Numbered from the stretch's first letter, positions 6,783 through 17,443 are shown. The stretch is DNA of 22,876 bases from Chara braunii (GCA_003427395.1 BFEA01000023.1:120110-142985), one strand, 5' to 3'. The notes: generated by a model from the sequence alone, not told the origin. Translations and numbers: made by a program.

Positions 6783-7670
6783 CTTTTTTTCCTCCCTTCT
6801 TCTCTCTTCTTCTTAGTACTTCTTAACCTGAGATCTGTTTCTTTGCACCGCTAAACCGTTCAGCCATGGATATTCCCTATCCTTCTCTCTTCCCGATTGC
6901 CATGCATTGACTGATCTGCCACAGAATGGTTTTGCAATGCGTCCTCTCTCCTCCCCCCTCCCCGACCCCCGTTCAACGATTCCTCATTCCTCCCCGCCGA
7001 TCGGATTGTTCTCGAATCCGGCGAGGGCGTGCCTCCACCTTGCGCGCCCTCCCCCGCTCAACCTGCGCCCGACCTCCTCGACTTCTCTCCCTTTTCCCGC
7101 CCTTCACTTACACCCCGCTGCTGCGCCCGACCTCCCCGACTCTCTCTCTCCCCGTTCCCCCCGATCTCCCACCATTCAAGCGCACTTCTCCCCACCCGCT
7201 TCCCCGCTGCGCCTCCCGCTCCTCCTGCCGACTACGCTCTCGCGGCGCCACTCCTCTTCCCACCGCCGCCCATCGCTGCTGTTCCCCCCGCTCTTCTTAA
7301 TGCGCGCTCCCCCGGTGCACACCCCGTTCCCGAACGCCTCCTCCCCCCACTGCGCGCCTCCCTCACGCGCACGTTCGCGCGACTTCCCCGCGGCGCACCT
7401 TCCCCACCCTCCACGGATACACGATTTCCCCCAACTTCATTCCACCCCGGTGCCGACAGAGACTCCCCCCTCGCCGATCGATTTTCCCCCGACTACTCTC
7501 GATCCGCGCGCCTCCTTCCTCAGACGCGCCCGTACAAATACTTCCCCGCTCTCCTTCTTCCCCGATTCGCCCACTTCACCCGCTCCCACAGGCGATTCGA
7601 TTCCAATCCCCTTCCTCCGCCCGCTGCGACCTCCCCCGATCGATTGCACCCGGCTTTAATAATTTAACCC
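6783..7670. other. Pyrimidine-rich block, no supported gene
   Basis: From about 6940 to 7640 the plus strand is dominated by C and T (CTCCTCCCC, CCCCGAC). Overlapping frames stay open in more than one phase because stop codons are rare in such sequence, so the Pro/Ser/Arg-rich reading at 6907-7659 is not credited as a gene. The composition resembles the C/T-rich LTR segment at 10310-10400, so it could be the leader or LTR of another retroelement. No repeat partner is visible. Confidence 0.4.
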
Positions 7671-7914
7671 CATCTCTACTGATTCAAGCGAACACCATCG
7701 TCAGCGGGGGAGTTCGGCCGGCGCGAAGCATCTGCCCACGCAGGTACACCCATCGATCCTCGACCGTTTCCGGATATGAAGCCGGAGGTCATTCATGGCG
7801 ACGTTGCATTTTGATCCTTCGTTCGTCGAATCTTCCCTATAATCGTGAAGCAGACTCCACCAAGTGTTGATTTGTTTGATCACCAACAAGAACGTACGCT
7901 GCGATTAGACCACA

Positions 7915-7944
<30 letters not shown>
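7915..7944. repeat. CAT trinucleotide microsatellite
   Basis: About ten tandem CAT units. Confidence 0.9.
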
Positions 7945-7945
<1 letters not shown>

Positions 7946-9030
7946 GAAGAGTCATCTAATTAGCGACGCGGATGATTGGATTAACGAGATTTCCCTCTGC
8001 CAATCATCACTGACGGGTCATCATCGTGGACATTGCTGGAGATCATCAACCCGGCTTTCCCCATCGCCTATATTGACAAGCTATCATCGTTGTTGTCCTC
8101 AAGCATCATCTCACACGCGATTCTTCTGGTGACCTCGCCGTTTCAATGGGTCAACGAGGGAACGATCAAGAAGGCCCTTTAGACTTGATTGAAGACCTTC
8201 CTACACTACCCGAGGAAGGTACTCACCCAATTTAATTTCAATTAAGGATCTAGTTCCTAAGGCGAGCGGCTCGACTGACTCCAAGTCGTATTGACTGGAT
8301 CTAGCATATGCAGATGGAAAGGGCAGATGTATGACGCTTCGCTTCGGCCTGCCGCTGATGCTCCGGGGTAAAATTAGTACCTCTCTCTCCCGTTTTCGGT
8401 AACCCCTCCACCTACCCATCACCAGTTCGCCTCTGTCAGCCACTCCATCTCTCCTCTCTCATTTACCTTGATTACCCGCCTCTTCCAAATTTTCTGACGT
8501 GCAAACCGCGCAGTTCCTTACTGCGTGCTCAATTGATCGGCCATTCGATCGGCCTGCTTGACCATCATAGGATTAATCTCACTCGATGAAATTAATTTCG
8601 GTGAGTCACACGAATTTATTTATTTTTCGTTATTCTGAAAGGATGTCAAGTCTCAGTCATATCCCCAGTCCTGTGGTCGCAGTCCCCAGTACACCTACGG
8701 CAAGGTCCCACTTGTGCAAATTAGGAGATTTCGGCCGTTGATATTTGCTATCTACGGTCAGTATCTCTTAATTCGTTGAAGTGGGACCTGGCAGCGTGTA
8801 GGGTTGCGGTTATACAGCTGAGTCATTTTCGTCGTTTGGTTTTTGTCATTTCGTTATACGGGTCGTTTGTTTGTATTTTTGTTTTTCTTTAACTAATCTA
8901 TATCTTTTTTTTTCTTTTTTTCTTTTTTGGGAAAAGGTAAGGAATCCATTATCATGAAATCATGAGGCCGGGAATTCCTCACAAACAACCCGGAAGAGGA
9001 CCGACGACTCTGGGACCATTACCCAGAATT

Positions 9031-9204
9031 GGTAGGTTAGTATCGAGTCCTTCGTTACTTGTTTCTCCCTTGGTGGTTGCCCAGGCTTAGGGGGACGTGG
9101 TCCATCCTGACGGTTTAGTCAGGACTCCGTGGGGAGTTACCCCGGGTAGGCAGGTAGGTTAGTATAGAGTCCTTCGTTACTTGTTTCTCCTTTGTTGGTT
9201 GCCT
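9031..9204. repeat. ~52-bp direct repeat pair, offset 122 bp
   Basis: GGTAGGTTAGTAT followed by GAGTCCTTCGTTACTTG and GTTTCTCC occurs at 9031-9083 and 9153-9204 with few differences. The DNA just before each copy (GGGACCATTACCC / GGGGAGTTACCCC) is also loosely alike, so the whole 122-bp unit was probably duplicated. Confidence 0.7.
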
Positions 9205-10532
9205 GTGGTGTTTTGATGTGTGTTTCTTTTTGTCTTCTGGGTTGGCGTTAGCCATACAGTCCTTGTTATAAGCCTCTGCCTAGTGTTGTTGGGTATAACC
9301 TAACTAATCTATATCATTCTCTCAATCTTGTTTTGTATATATGGGCCTCGTTAGACCCTCCTTGGAAATCCGATTTTTAGCCACCCTAATTCACCAAATT
9401 CCTTGAATGAATGTGAAAAAGCTCCCGAGAGATTTCCTTGGGTTCCTTGGAATCCCCAGCCATACCGTCCTTGGATACAAGGGGTCCTGACGAGGTCCCT
9501 TGGGTTCTTCAGCTGCAAGGCGCTTCACGAAGTGTTTCCTTGCGCGCAACGCCAGCCGTGGTGTCCAACGGTCGAATTTTTTAATTTTTCTACAGGCGAT
9601 GTTGAAGCACTGTCAGCCGATTGCAGTCATCTGCCTAGCGTGTTTTGTCGGCCATTGTCGGGTGCATTGATGCAAGCTTTGTTTGGTACACGCCTCACGT
9701 GTAGCCATTCATGACAGATGTCCTTCGGCGGTTCCCGCTCCTGCTGCTGGCCACTATTCTCCTGCTCCTTGTCGTGCTCGTGACGCCCAACCTCACGCCC
9801 GGCGCGACTTCCTGATCGGAGTGGGATGTGACGAACTACTTCCCGAACCCGTGCTATCTTTCGTACCCCTTTGGTTTGAATTTTTCTTGTATCATACCGA
9901 CCCCGTTTGATTTCTTGATTTCGGGCGCCGCATTTTGTGCCCCTATCTTCCGGAAGCTTTTGTGATTCTTCGGTTCTGCTTTTTCTTTTGCAAGTCGGGA
10001 AATGCATAGGAATTTACGCGCGCCTTAGCGAGCGCATTGGGAATTGGGCCCGGCAGTTGGGAATTCTGGGATAAGCGGAACTTCGACGTGTCCTTTTTGT
10101 GTGTGAATGTTCTCGGTCGCGTTGGGGAAAACTCTCGGAATTTTGCGAGGCCACGAATAGGCGTAGGACTTTCTTTTCCCGCGTCAACCCTTTTGCGCGC
10201 GGATATGGTGATTTCAATTTTGAATTGGTTTAGGCCATAGGCAAGCTGTAACTGTTTCGGTGCCTTTTTCTTTTTATTTTTGTTGACGGCGCCACGCATA
10301 CGAAGCTTTCTTCTCTCCACCCCCCCCGCTCTGTTTCCCGCATCGTTCTCTCCCTCGCTCTTTTCTCCTTCCCCCCTCCCTTCTCGCAACTGTTTTCCCT
10401 CTCCCTCCCGCTCTGATCAATTGCGCGCCCATTTCCCTTTCTTGATCATCTGAATCTTGGACCCGTCTCGCGCTGCTTTTCGCGCCTCGTCTCTTCTCGC
10501 TCATCAATATTGGCTCCGATCACCCCGGCTCA

Positions 10533-10537
10533 CCAAT
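10533..10537 (+). promoter_or_regulatory. CCAAT box of the LTR promoter
   Basis: CCAAT lies in CTCACCAATCAGACGCG, about 185 bases upstream of the first TATA box. The same motif is kept in the 3' LTR at 22260-22264. Confidence 0.4.
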
Positions 10538-10719
10538 CAGACGCGTTGAGTAGGAGGAACTTCTTGCTACGCGACGAATCTAATTGGTCGACCATTGGGC
10601 TCGGAAGGATCAACATGGCTTCCGTAGCGCCCTCCTCGCCAAGTCTTCTCCTCCTGCTTCTTTTCTTACACCTCGATTTTCCCCCTGCCTTCTCTCTCCC
10701 TCGCCCCCCTTCTCGCCAC

Positions 10720-10726
10720 TATAAAT
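10720..10726 (+). promoter_or_regulatory. LTR TATA box 1
   Basis: TATAAAT occurs in CGCCACTATAAATTCCGC. It is conserved in the 3' LTR at 22447-22453. A start about 25-35 bases on would fall near TCTTACGTTCTCG. Confidence 0.6.
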
Positions 10727-10921
10727 TCCGCAAACGCGCCCGCAAATCTCTCTTACGTTCTCGACTCCCAAGCCAGCTTCCGGAAAGCAGTGGCTAGGTA
10801 GAGTGTTTGTGCGAGTCGGAAAGTCCTGACGGGCTGACGATAGGCTGGCCGGTTGCGCGCTTGATCGCCACGACGGACTGTGGGATCCAGACGAACCGCG
10901 TCGAGTTTCCCTTCTCGCCAC

Positions 10922-10928
10922 TATAAAT
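10922..10928 (+). promoter_or_regulatory. LTR TATA box 2
   Basis: This is the second copy of TATAAAT, exactly 202 bases after the first, in the same sequence context. Confidence 0.55.
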
Positions 10929-11123
10929 TCCGCAAACACGCCCGCAAATCTCTCTTACGTTCTCGACTCCCAAGCCAGCTTCCGGGAAGCAGTGGCTAGG
11001 TAGAGTGTTTGTGCGAGTCGGAAAGTCCTAACGGGCTGACGATAGGCTGGCCGGTTGCGCGCTTGATCGCCACGACGGACTGTGGGATCCAGGCGAACCG
11101 CGTCGAGTTTCCCTTCTCGCCAC

Positions 11124-11130
11124 TATAAAT
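11124..11130 (+). promoter_or_regulatory. LTR TATA box 3
   Basis: This is the third copy of TATAAAT, 202 bases after the second. The following base context is TTCTGC instead of TTCCGC. Confidence 0.55.
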
Positions 11131-11550
11131 TCTGCAAACGCGCCCGCAAATCTCTCTTACGTTCTCGACTCCCAAGCCAGCTTCCGGGAAGCAGTGGGTA
11201 GGTAGAGTGTTTGTGCGAGTCGAAAAGTCCTGACGGGCTGACGATAGGCTGGCCGGTTGCGCGCTTGATCGCCACGACGGATTGTGCGATCCAGGCGAAC
11301 CTCGTCGAGTTTACGTCGGCGGGGTGATGATCGCAGTGGTGGGAGTTAGCACGCGACGGCAGGGATCGTCGGTGCGGGTATGAGGATCGATGATTGGAGT
11401 TGAGTGGGTGATTGGCCCGGGGCCATATTGGAATTCACGGCGAATGCGCCTTTATTGATTGCGGATCTTTATCTCTGGCGTGAGTGTACGGCGGCAACGC
11501 CGAACTTCCTCTTTTCGGATCTTGTCATCTCCTATCTCGATATTCCTCCC

Positions 11551-11553
<3 letters not shown>

Positions 11554-11613
<60 letters not shown>

Positions 11614-11614
11614 N

Positions 11615-11655
<41 letters not shown>
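11554..11655. repeat. CT dinucleotide microsatellite with an assembly N
   Basis: About 50 CT units are interrupted by one N at 11614, so the true length is unknown. It lies inside the 5' LTR at the point where the 3' LTR leaves the window. Confidence 0.95.
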
Positions 11656-11658
<3 letters not shown>

Positions 11659-12235
11659 AATGACGATGTGTCTTGATGCTTGTCCCTCTCAGGAATGGGA
11701 ATGAATTTGTGTGCTCTCTTGTGTGAAGGAACTTCTTCCGGAACTCTTCCATTAGTTTCCTGGGTAATCCCCGGATATCGAGGAATTGATCATCTTGTCT
11801 TGTGATCGGTGGATGCGTGTATACAATTCCCTTGGTTGATTTCCGACATGTGTATCTCTGTCATTTTCGCACCTTCCACAGTGAATGTATGTATGGAGAT
11901 GCTTGTCTTTTCGTGTTGATTAGACGCAACACTCGGTGGGATTTTGTCCGAGAATGCAAGAGTGTTTAGATCTATAGTTCTGAATGCACTGCGCATGCCA
12001 TCTGCCTTATGCTGCACGACATCTGCAACCGATCTTTAGGGCGGCCTCGAGAAACAGGGCGCCTGGGATCAACGCCGCGGTGGCTTACTAAACCTGAGTC
12101 GTGGGTCGGTCCCTCAGTTACATGCATGATCAGCTGATGAGTGTTTTGTCTCTCTCTCGTGTCGGAAAGAATTAATTGGTGGTTGTCCGAGTATTTTTCT
12201 TTGATGACGTCGCGGGATCTTCGCAATTGATTGAC

Positions 12236-12700
12236 ATGTGGACTAACCAACGCCCTTCGAGCGGGGTTCAGCCTCCCGTATCTCCCGCGTCAACGAGACC
12301 TTTTCCTTACAACGAGGAAAGGACACGTGTATGCGAGTGGGACGTACGAGAAGCTGTCGCACGGATCGGCGGACGTTATTACTTCCCTCCAGGAAATCGT
12401 TGTTCAGGGTTCGTAGATACTGGGTTTGTTATTATAGATACACACTTTCCACCTTACTCAATAATGTTGCCATTTAACGAGTTGATCGTCATCCCGTGGA
12501 CGTCAGTAGAACCCCACTGGCCTCGCACTCTATGCACCGAGTGCCAGCGCTTTGAGCGCTACGAATCCAAGGGTTTCCGCTACCGTGTACGGAGTGAAGA
12601 TGAACACAGAGAAAGAGTCACGCGAGTAAGGCCCTCCACGTCGGACTCAGAACTAACCGTTGAACGACGTCGGGACTTAATACGAAGACGAGACACGTGA
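12236..12700 (+). CDS. 154-residue ORF upstream of gag, probably inside the LTR
   Basis: An open frame from ATG 12236 (ACATGTGG) to TGA 12700 has normal-looking composition: a Pro/Ser-rich N-terminus, a mixed core (residues ~30-100, with RIGGRYYFPPGNRC and VIIDTHFPPYS), a single CxxC (LCTECQRFERYE, near residue 103), and a charged C-terminal third (EDEHRERVTRVR, then VERRRDLIRRR). I recognise no family. It lies on the element's sense strand, about 436 bases before the gag ATG. If the primer site at 13000 is right, the ORF is encoded within the LTR itself. If not, it is a leader ORF between LTR and gag. The RRRDLIRRR-type basic tail could suit RNA binding, but that is speculation. Unlike gag and pol, it has no internal stop. 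Confidence 0.5.
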   Translation: MWTNQRPSSGVQPPVSPASTRPFPYNEERTRVCEWDVREAVARIGGRYYFPPGNRCSGFVDTGFVIIDTHFPPYSIMLPFNELIVIPWTSVEPHWPRTLCTECQRFERYESKGFRYRVRSEDEHRERVTRVRPSTSDSELTVERRRDLIRRRDT

Positions 12701-12999
12701 AGTGTGCCGAAGCCGTTTTGCTCTAAACGAAGGGTTGTAGCACGGTGGGAAGTCCGACAATACTTTTTGGATTGAATTTGTATTTCTCTCCCCTTTCACG
12801 CCAAGTCCCCGCGCACATTTTGCGACGCGCGAAAAAAAATCGACTTACTTCATCGGACCAACACGGGGGGATTTCAGTTTCGTCTGTGTCCCCATACCCA
12901 ATTTTAAAAAATCCTTGGCACACCCGATCTTGCTGTTTTTTTGGGCCCCTTTTCCGCACTTCTAGCACTCTGAACGGAAGACAGCACAGGGCGTGAGGT

Positions 13000-13011
13000 T
13001 GGTATCGGAGC
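13000..13011 (+). other. Primer-binding site, initiator-Met tRNA type
   Basis: TGGTATCGGAGC matches 11 of 12 bases of TGGTATCAGAGC, the complement of the initiator methionine tRNA 3' end used by many plant LTR elements. It lies 125 bases before the gag ATG, a normal leader length, and implies that the 5' LTR ends just upstream. Confidence 0.55.
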
Positions 13012-13135
13012 TGACACGTGTCGGTTCTGATGATAGTAAATCGAACTGGCGAGAGGTAGAAGAAGTCCCCCACCCGCTCGCCGAGATCGTCCAGTGACCA
13101 GATCTATATCTGGTGCGGCTATACCAGCTATACCA

Positions 13136-14722
13136 ATGGTGGACGGGAATAGGGTGATGGTTAGCGTTCCCACCCCCTTCCCCTTCTTCCCTAATCATAC
13201 CCACTCCAAAGCATGGGCAGAAGTTGTCGAAGCTTAAGGATACAGCGCGGGTGATCTTCCCCGCGTTCTTACCTTGCTGCTTCGTAATACGGCGCATGAC
13301 TGGTTCAGAGAGCACACGTGGGTAGATTGGATCAAACAAGCGTTCTTGGCTCGATTTGATACGGTCAGTGAAGATGCCGCCTGGTACGTACTAAAAAATC
13401 GTCCGCAAGGACCGAGGGAATTGCTACCTGATTTCGCGGATCGATTTCAAACCACGTTGGATAAATCTAAGCGAGATGAGAAATCCGCTCGAGATTTGTT
13501 CATCGATCATCTACGAAGTCCGACGCTAAAAGGGAAGTTACAGAAAAAGGTTCCCCCGAAAACTCACCAGCTGTCGGCTATCATCGCTAAAGCCCTCGAG
13601 TTAGACCTGGCCGATACAAAGAAATATATCAGTTAGGGAGACGAAGACATCACAGATACGATACAGGATGTAGCAACTAAAAGACGATCGTGGTTACGAG
13701 CTGTAGAACGGTTTTATCCCCATGACCTCCCCGACGGGACCGCCTCTGATATCCCGCTAGCCTCGTCGTCTTTGCCTCCAATGAATCCACAGGTAGCAGC
13801 GGTTAAAAGCAGAATCCCCAACGATTCTCCTTCTTAGACCGTAACGAACTTACATCTTGCACAAATGATCCATACGGCCACCACCAAGCAATCGGAATGG
13901 ATGAGCAACTTGGTTCAAATGCAGGCAGCTCACATGGAGCGGATGAAACAGATAATGAGCAGGCTAATTAAGCCCAACCCGCCCCCTGCCCGACCTGCCC
14001 CTGCGTCATTTCCCCTCTTGCCTGCCCCGCCTATACCTGGGTACGCCCCACAGTTCCCTCACCCAGCTAATCCAGCAGGAAAGGTTGAGTGTTTTAACTG
14101 CAAACAGCCCGGACATTTTGCCCGTGACTGTCCGCAGCCGAAACGTAATCAACCCGCACCAACCGCGGCCCCTGTAGCTCTGAACCAAGAACGAGTGGCC
14201 GCACTGATGGACACGGCCCAAGGTGGGAAACTTGTTGCATACGAGCAACCCTTCCCCTCAACGGCTGTTGCTTCAACCTCGGGAGCTTCTACCTCCTCTG
14301 ACGCTGCCGACGTGGTCGATCCACTCGAGTATCTTCATCTCGCCGGCATGGTCGGAGCGATCCGATCGGCCCATGATGATCTAGAATGGGTCGATCGCGA
14401 ATCCAATCCCGGTCCGCAGTTTCAGACGGGAGAAATTGATGTCTTACGAGCGCTTAAGCAGTTGGATATCCGTGTTCCGATCCCGGTAGGGCACTTGCTC
14501 ACCATCTCCGAAGCTGCAAACGATAAACTCCTGCAACATTGCCAGAAAAATCAAAAGCGCTTCACGTATCAGCGAGTGCAACGAATGTTGAAGAAGAAGG
14601 AAGGAGGCGAGGAGGTTGCGCCACCGGAACCTGAAACAGGTGATCCCGAAGCAGCACGGGTAGCTGCGATTTCGTTGGTAGAGAAGGATCACTTCGTACG
14701 AGCTCGACCGGTGTTGTGGTAA
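13136..14722 (+). pseudogene. gag: gag (capsid and nucleocapsid), interrupted
   Basis: One reading frame runs from ATG 13136 through TAA 13235, TAG 13634 and TAG 13835 to TAA 14720, with recognisable gag on both sides of each stop. The part at 13238-13633 is a Retrotrans_gag-type capsid domain (RNTAHDWFREHTWVDW, FLARFD, FADRF). A Pro-rich linker (near 13975-14060) leads to one CCHC zinc knuckle at 14090-14131 (CFNCKQPGHFARDC, C-x2-C-x4-H-x4-C), which packages RNA in this family. After it comes a ~190-residue extension with SNPGPQF and KKKEGGEE. Since the frame is otherwise intact, the stops look like point mutations of an originally continuous gag. The following protease is in the same frame. 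Confidence 0.85.
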
Positions 14723-15225
14723 AGCGCTGAGTGCGATTGTGAAGTTTGGGGCAAACCGTTTAACGCCCTTATCGATACTGGGTCTTCCGCAGTGGCCATA
14801 TCTCTAGACACAGTAAGACAGACAGGACGACTTGGATCCATTTTTTCTCAATCTAGCAAAACAATTACGTCTCTGCCGACGAGGAAGCAATGAACATCGT
14901 GGGTATTCTTGAGAATGTGGTTGTGAAGGTCGGACGAGTACACGTCCTTGTTAACGCACTAGTAATAGATGTGCGCTCCTATTCTGTGTTGTTAGGATTG
15001 CCTTGGGCGATGGCGGTAGGTGCTCGTCTGCATTTCGACTCCAAGCAACTGGTGCTCACGCAAACTGGGGGAAAGCCTCAGACTGTCCCTTTGCGGATTT
15101 CCACCCGGATGGTAAAACGAACTCCTAACTCTGCCCAAGTAGGGATGATTCAAGGCCTCGATCCTGAGGAACCTTCTTCCTCGGACATCAGTAGCGGAAT
15201 CGGGGAACAGGTGTATGAAGAATAA
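14723..15225 (+). pseudogene. Retropepsin-like aspartic protease, frameshifted
   Basis: Directly after the gag stop, in the same frame, NALIDTGSSAVAIS carries the catalytic DTGS at 14774-14785. That frame ends at TGA 14891. The C-terminal half continues in another frame from about 14860 (NIVGILENVVVKVGRV, then VLLGLPWAMAVGARL), which matches the retropepsin second lobe. This is therefore one protease domain split by a frameshift near 14860-14885. Being in frame with gag, it was probably made as a gag-protease fusion, which separates particle proteins during maturation. Confidence 0.75.
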
Positions 15226-15794
15226 ATGCCTAGTGAGGATGAATGGAAGCACCTGGTCGAACTTTTCGAGCACGAAATCCCCGAAGAATTTTGAGTGTAC
15301 CCCCGAACAGCCCGAAGCTTCCACGTGGATTCGGAAGACGGCCCGCCCTCGCCTCTAAAAACCCGGATCAGTCCTTCAACCCTCCTGGGGGAACCCATCC
15401 TGCAAGTATCTGACCTAGCAGATGATTTGGAACCCCCTCGCACCCTGTACGAGGGAGCGCTTTCCTTACGAGCACACTACCAACAGACAGAACAATATGT
15501 GGATGTTTCTGTTTTCCCACCAAGATCTTTGTTAACGATAGGAGCGACCATTGCTTTGATTAAACAAGAGGCCGAAGCACCGGTAGGCGACATTCCCGAT
15601 TTGATGCAGGAAATGGCGGATCTAACAGGACTAACTGAGGAAAAAACATCGGTCGGTTCAGAGACTGATGCCGAAGCCAAGGAAACCGAAATGATCAGCC
15701 CTGCTGAGTCACAGATGATTGCGACTGTCTTCTCTGTTCGCACCAGTAGTTCCGTTTTTTCCAGTGTCCATGGGCGACGGGAAAGGCCGACTGA
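15226..15794 (+). pseudogene. pol linker between protease and reverse transcriptase, interrupted
   Basis: The protease frame continues past TAA 15223 and TGA 15292 into an open stretch to 15879. Two short blocks (SEDEWKHLVELFEHEIPEEF before the TGA; EDGPPSPLK after it) and an acidic Ser/Thr-rich region (TEEKTSVGSETDAEAKETE) are visible. No domain is recognised. The shift into the reverse transcriptase frame occurs around 15800-15850. Linkers of this kind are poorly conserved in Ty3 elements. Confidence 0.5.
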
Positions 15795-17367
15795 TTGGAT
15801 CGACATATCTCTTCAGATCCCTGGACGACCGCAATCTCCATCCCACACCACGTCCCCACCAAACTCCAAAAGTCGCTAATTAATGTTCTGAATGGCTACG
15901 TGGAAGTATTGAGTGTGCGCGATGATGATATCGGCCTAACTAACATGATTGAACATGCCATTCTCACAGGGGATCATCCACCCATTAGCTATGTTCCTTA
16001 TAGGTACTCACCAGCTCAAAGAGCGGCCGCTTTTTAGCGGATCAAAGAATTTGAAGCTAATGGATGGATCGAACCCGCTATAGGACCATGGTCTTTTCCC
16101 ATTGTGATTGTGCCTAAAAAGGCCGGAGGAATTCGCATTTGCATCGATTATCGAAAGTTGAATGATATCACGATCAAGGATGTGTACCCTCTCCCCCTTA
16201 TTGCCAAGTTATTGGATGCGATTGGGAGTGCTCAATTTTTCAGCAAGTTTGATGTTCGCCATGGGTTCCATCATCTTTTTGTTCGAGAAGAAGATCGCCC
16301 GAAGACTGCGTTCGTACTCTTCGAAGGTACGTGGCAATGGATTCGATGTCCGATGGGCATCTGCAATGCTCCCGCAACGTTACAGCGAGCCATGAACATG
16401 GTCTTTCAGAACTTTGTGCGGAAGACTCGTCTGGCGCAGAGTATCATTAACTACTGCGTGATTGTGTACATGGATGACATTTTGGTGTATTCAAGTTCCT
16501 ACGAAGGGCACGTGCAACACATCGAATGGGCGTTGCATACGTTACTAGATGCCGGTTTCAAGGTAGCGTTCGAGAAGTGCCAGTTTTTCCTTACCACCAT
16601 TTCCTTCCTTGGACACGTGGTGACAGACCAAGGACTCAGGCCAGAGCCGCAAAAGGTGGCAGCTGTGAGAGATGTTTCAGTGCCTACGACTATCACGCAA
16701 GTTCGCGCCTTTTTGGGCCTGGCCTCGTATTACCGAAGGTTCATCAAGGACTTCGCGGCGATTGCGGGACCCCTCACGAATCTGCTGCGAAAGGATCAAC
16801 CGTTGATCTGGACGCCGGAGTGTGATCAAGCGTTCTCGAAACTCAAGGCCGCCCTCATTTCGGCCCCGGTCCTTATAAGGCCAGATCCCGAAAAGCCTTT
16901 TGTCCTCATTACTGACTGGCAGCCAGAGGCAATTTCGGCGATTCTGGCCCAGGTGGGACCAAACGGACTCGAGTGCGTAGTGGAGTATGCGTCCAAATCG
17001 GTGCCTACCTGCAAGCGTAACTACGCCGCTCCAATAGGAGAATGCTACGCGACTCTGTGGGGAATCAGTCACTTCCGAGCGTACTTGTACGGGCGGAAGT
17101 TCATATTGGTAACTTCATGAGCCTCTGCTAGCCCTGAAGAAATCTAAGGATTGCTCGGGCATGATCGGGCGATGGGCAACGGTGCTGCAGAGCATGGACT
17201 TCGAAATTCGTCACCGGAAACACGAAAGGCACGGGAACGCGGACGGATTGACACGACTGCACCGACCTGAGAAGGTTTTGAAGAGAGAGGAGGTGATTCC
17301 GTGGAACGAACCGAAGGAGGAGAACAAACCTCGGTACGGCCAAGTGGAGATCCTGTCAAAGGAGTAA
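15795..17367 (+). pseudogene. pol: Reverse transcriptase and RNase H, interrupted
   Basis: RT blocks appear in order: TGDHPPISYVPYRYSP, then TAG 16035, KKAGGIRICIDYRKLND, FSKFDVRHGFHH, CPMGICNAPATLQRAM, VIVYMDDILVYS (YMDD at 16467-16478), FLGHVVTDQGL and FLGLASYYRRFI. RNase H follows with ITDWQPEAISAILAQ (first catalytic Asp) and GECYATLWGISHFRAYLYG (Glu). Its last Asp block (expected TDH) is destroyed by a 2-base loss at about 17115, after which HEPLLALKKSKD, GRWATVLQSMDFEIRH and GNADGLTRL continue in the next frame to TAA 17365. The protein copied element RNA into DNA; this copy cannot. The stop at 17365 overlaps a perfect splice-donor-like GTAAGT (17364-17369). Confidence 0.9.
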
Positions 17368-17443
17368 GTGACACGGGGTCTAATTTTTTTTTGTTGTTTT
17401 CTGCCCCTCTGCAATTCAATCCCATCTCTCCCTCTCTGCCATC

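Larger units (their letters stand above)
7671..9826. other. Non-coding stretch left of the retrotransposon
   Basis: No coding region is supported over these 2.1 kb. Contents include a CAT microsatellite (7915-7944), splice-donor-like GGTGAGTCAC near 8599 and AAAGGTAAGG near 8934, T-rich tracts near 8905-8930, and a pair of direct repeats (9031 and 9153). The string AACTAATCTATATC occurs near 8891 and again near 9301. It may be the decayed UTR or LTR of another element into which the Ty3 copy inserted. Confidence 0.35.
10707..11312 (+). repeat. Three tandem 202-bp promoter units in the 5' LTR
   Basis: Units at 10707-10908, 10909-11110 and 11111-11312 each run from CCCTTCTCGCCACTATAAAT to GTCGAGTTT. 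Copies differ by a few substitutions (for example GGAAAGCAG or GGGAAGCAG, CAAACGCG or CAAACACG). The 3' LTR has exactly one unit (from 22433). Each unit contains a TATA box and the ~190 bases downstream, so it likely spans the start site and the beginning of the R region. Confidence 0.95.
9827..12988 (+). repeat. 5' LTR (right end uncertain)
   Basis: The left edge is where likeness to the 3' LTR begins (TGTGACG at 9827). Likeness continues to 11553, the limit set by the window end. The right edge is inferred. A primer site at 13000-13011 is preceded by GACAGCACA, so an LTR of the form TGTG...CACA would end at 12988. The visible part holds a CCAAT box (10533-10537), TATA boxes at 10720, 10922 and 11124, three tandem 202-bp units, and a CT microsatellite. 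Compared with the 3' LTR it lacks about 20 bases near 10516 and carries two extra 202-bp units. If the primer site is wrong, the LTR could end anywhere after 11553. Confidence 0.75.

Noticed and set aside
6907-7659. 250-codon Pro/Ser/Arg-rich open frame
   Set aside because: The DNA is almost all C and T, and another frame over the same bases is open for 212 codons. Stop codons are rare by composition and the product is low complexity.
9627-10007. Minus-strand 126-codon frame across the left edge of the 5' LTR (and a matching one at 21441-21710)
   Set aside because: The shared part is LTR promoter DNA; the two versions diverge exactly at the LTR boundary, so the frame is a by-product of the repeat.
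11404-11752. Ser/Leu and Arg/Glu dipeptide-repeat open frames
   Set aside because: They are produced by the CT microsatellite inside the LTR and include an N.
11755-11780. Alternative primer-binding site (CCTGGGTAATCCCCGG)
   Set aside because: It resembles the end of a tRNA only loosely and would leave 1.3 kb before gag; the site at 13000 fits much better.
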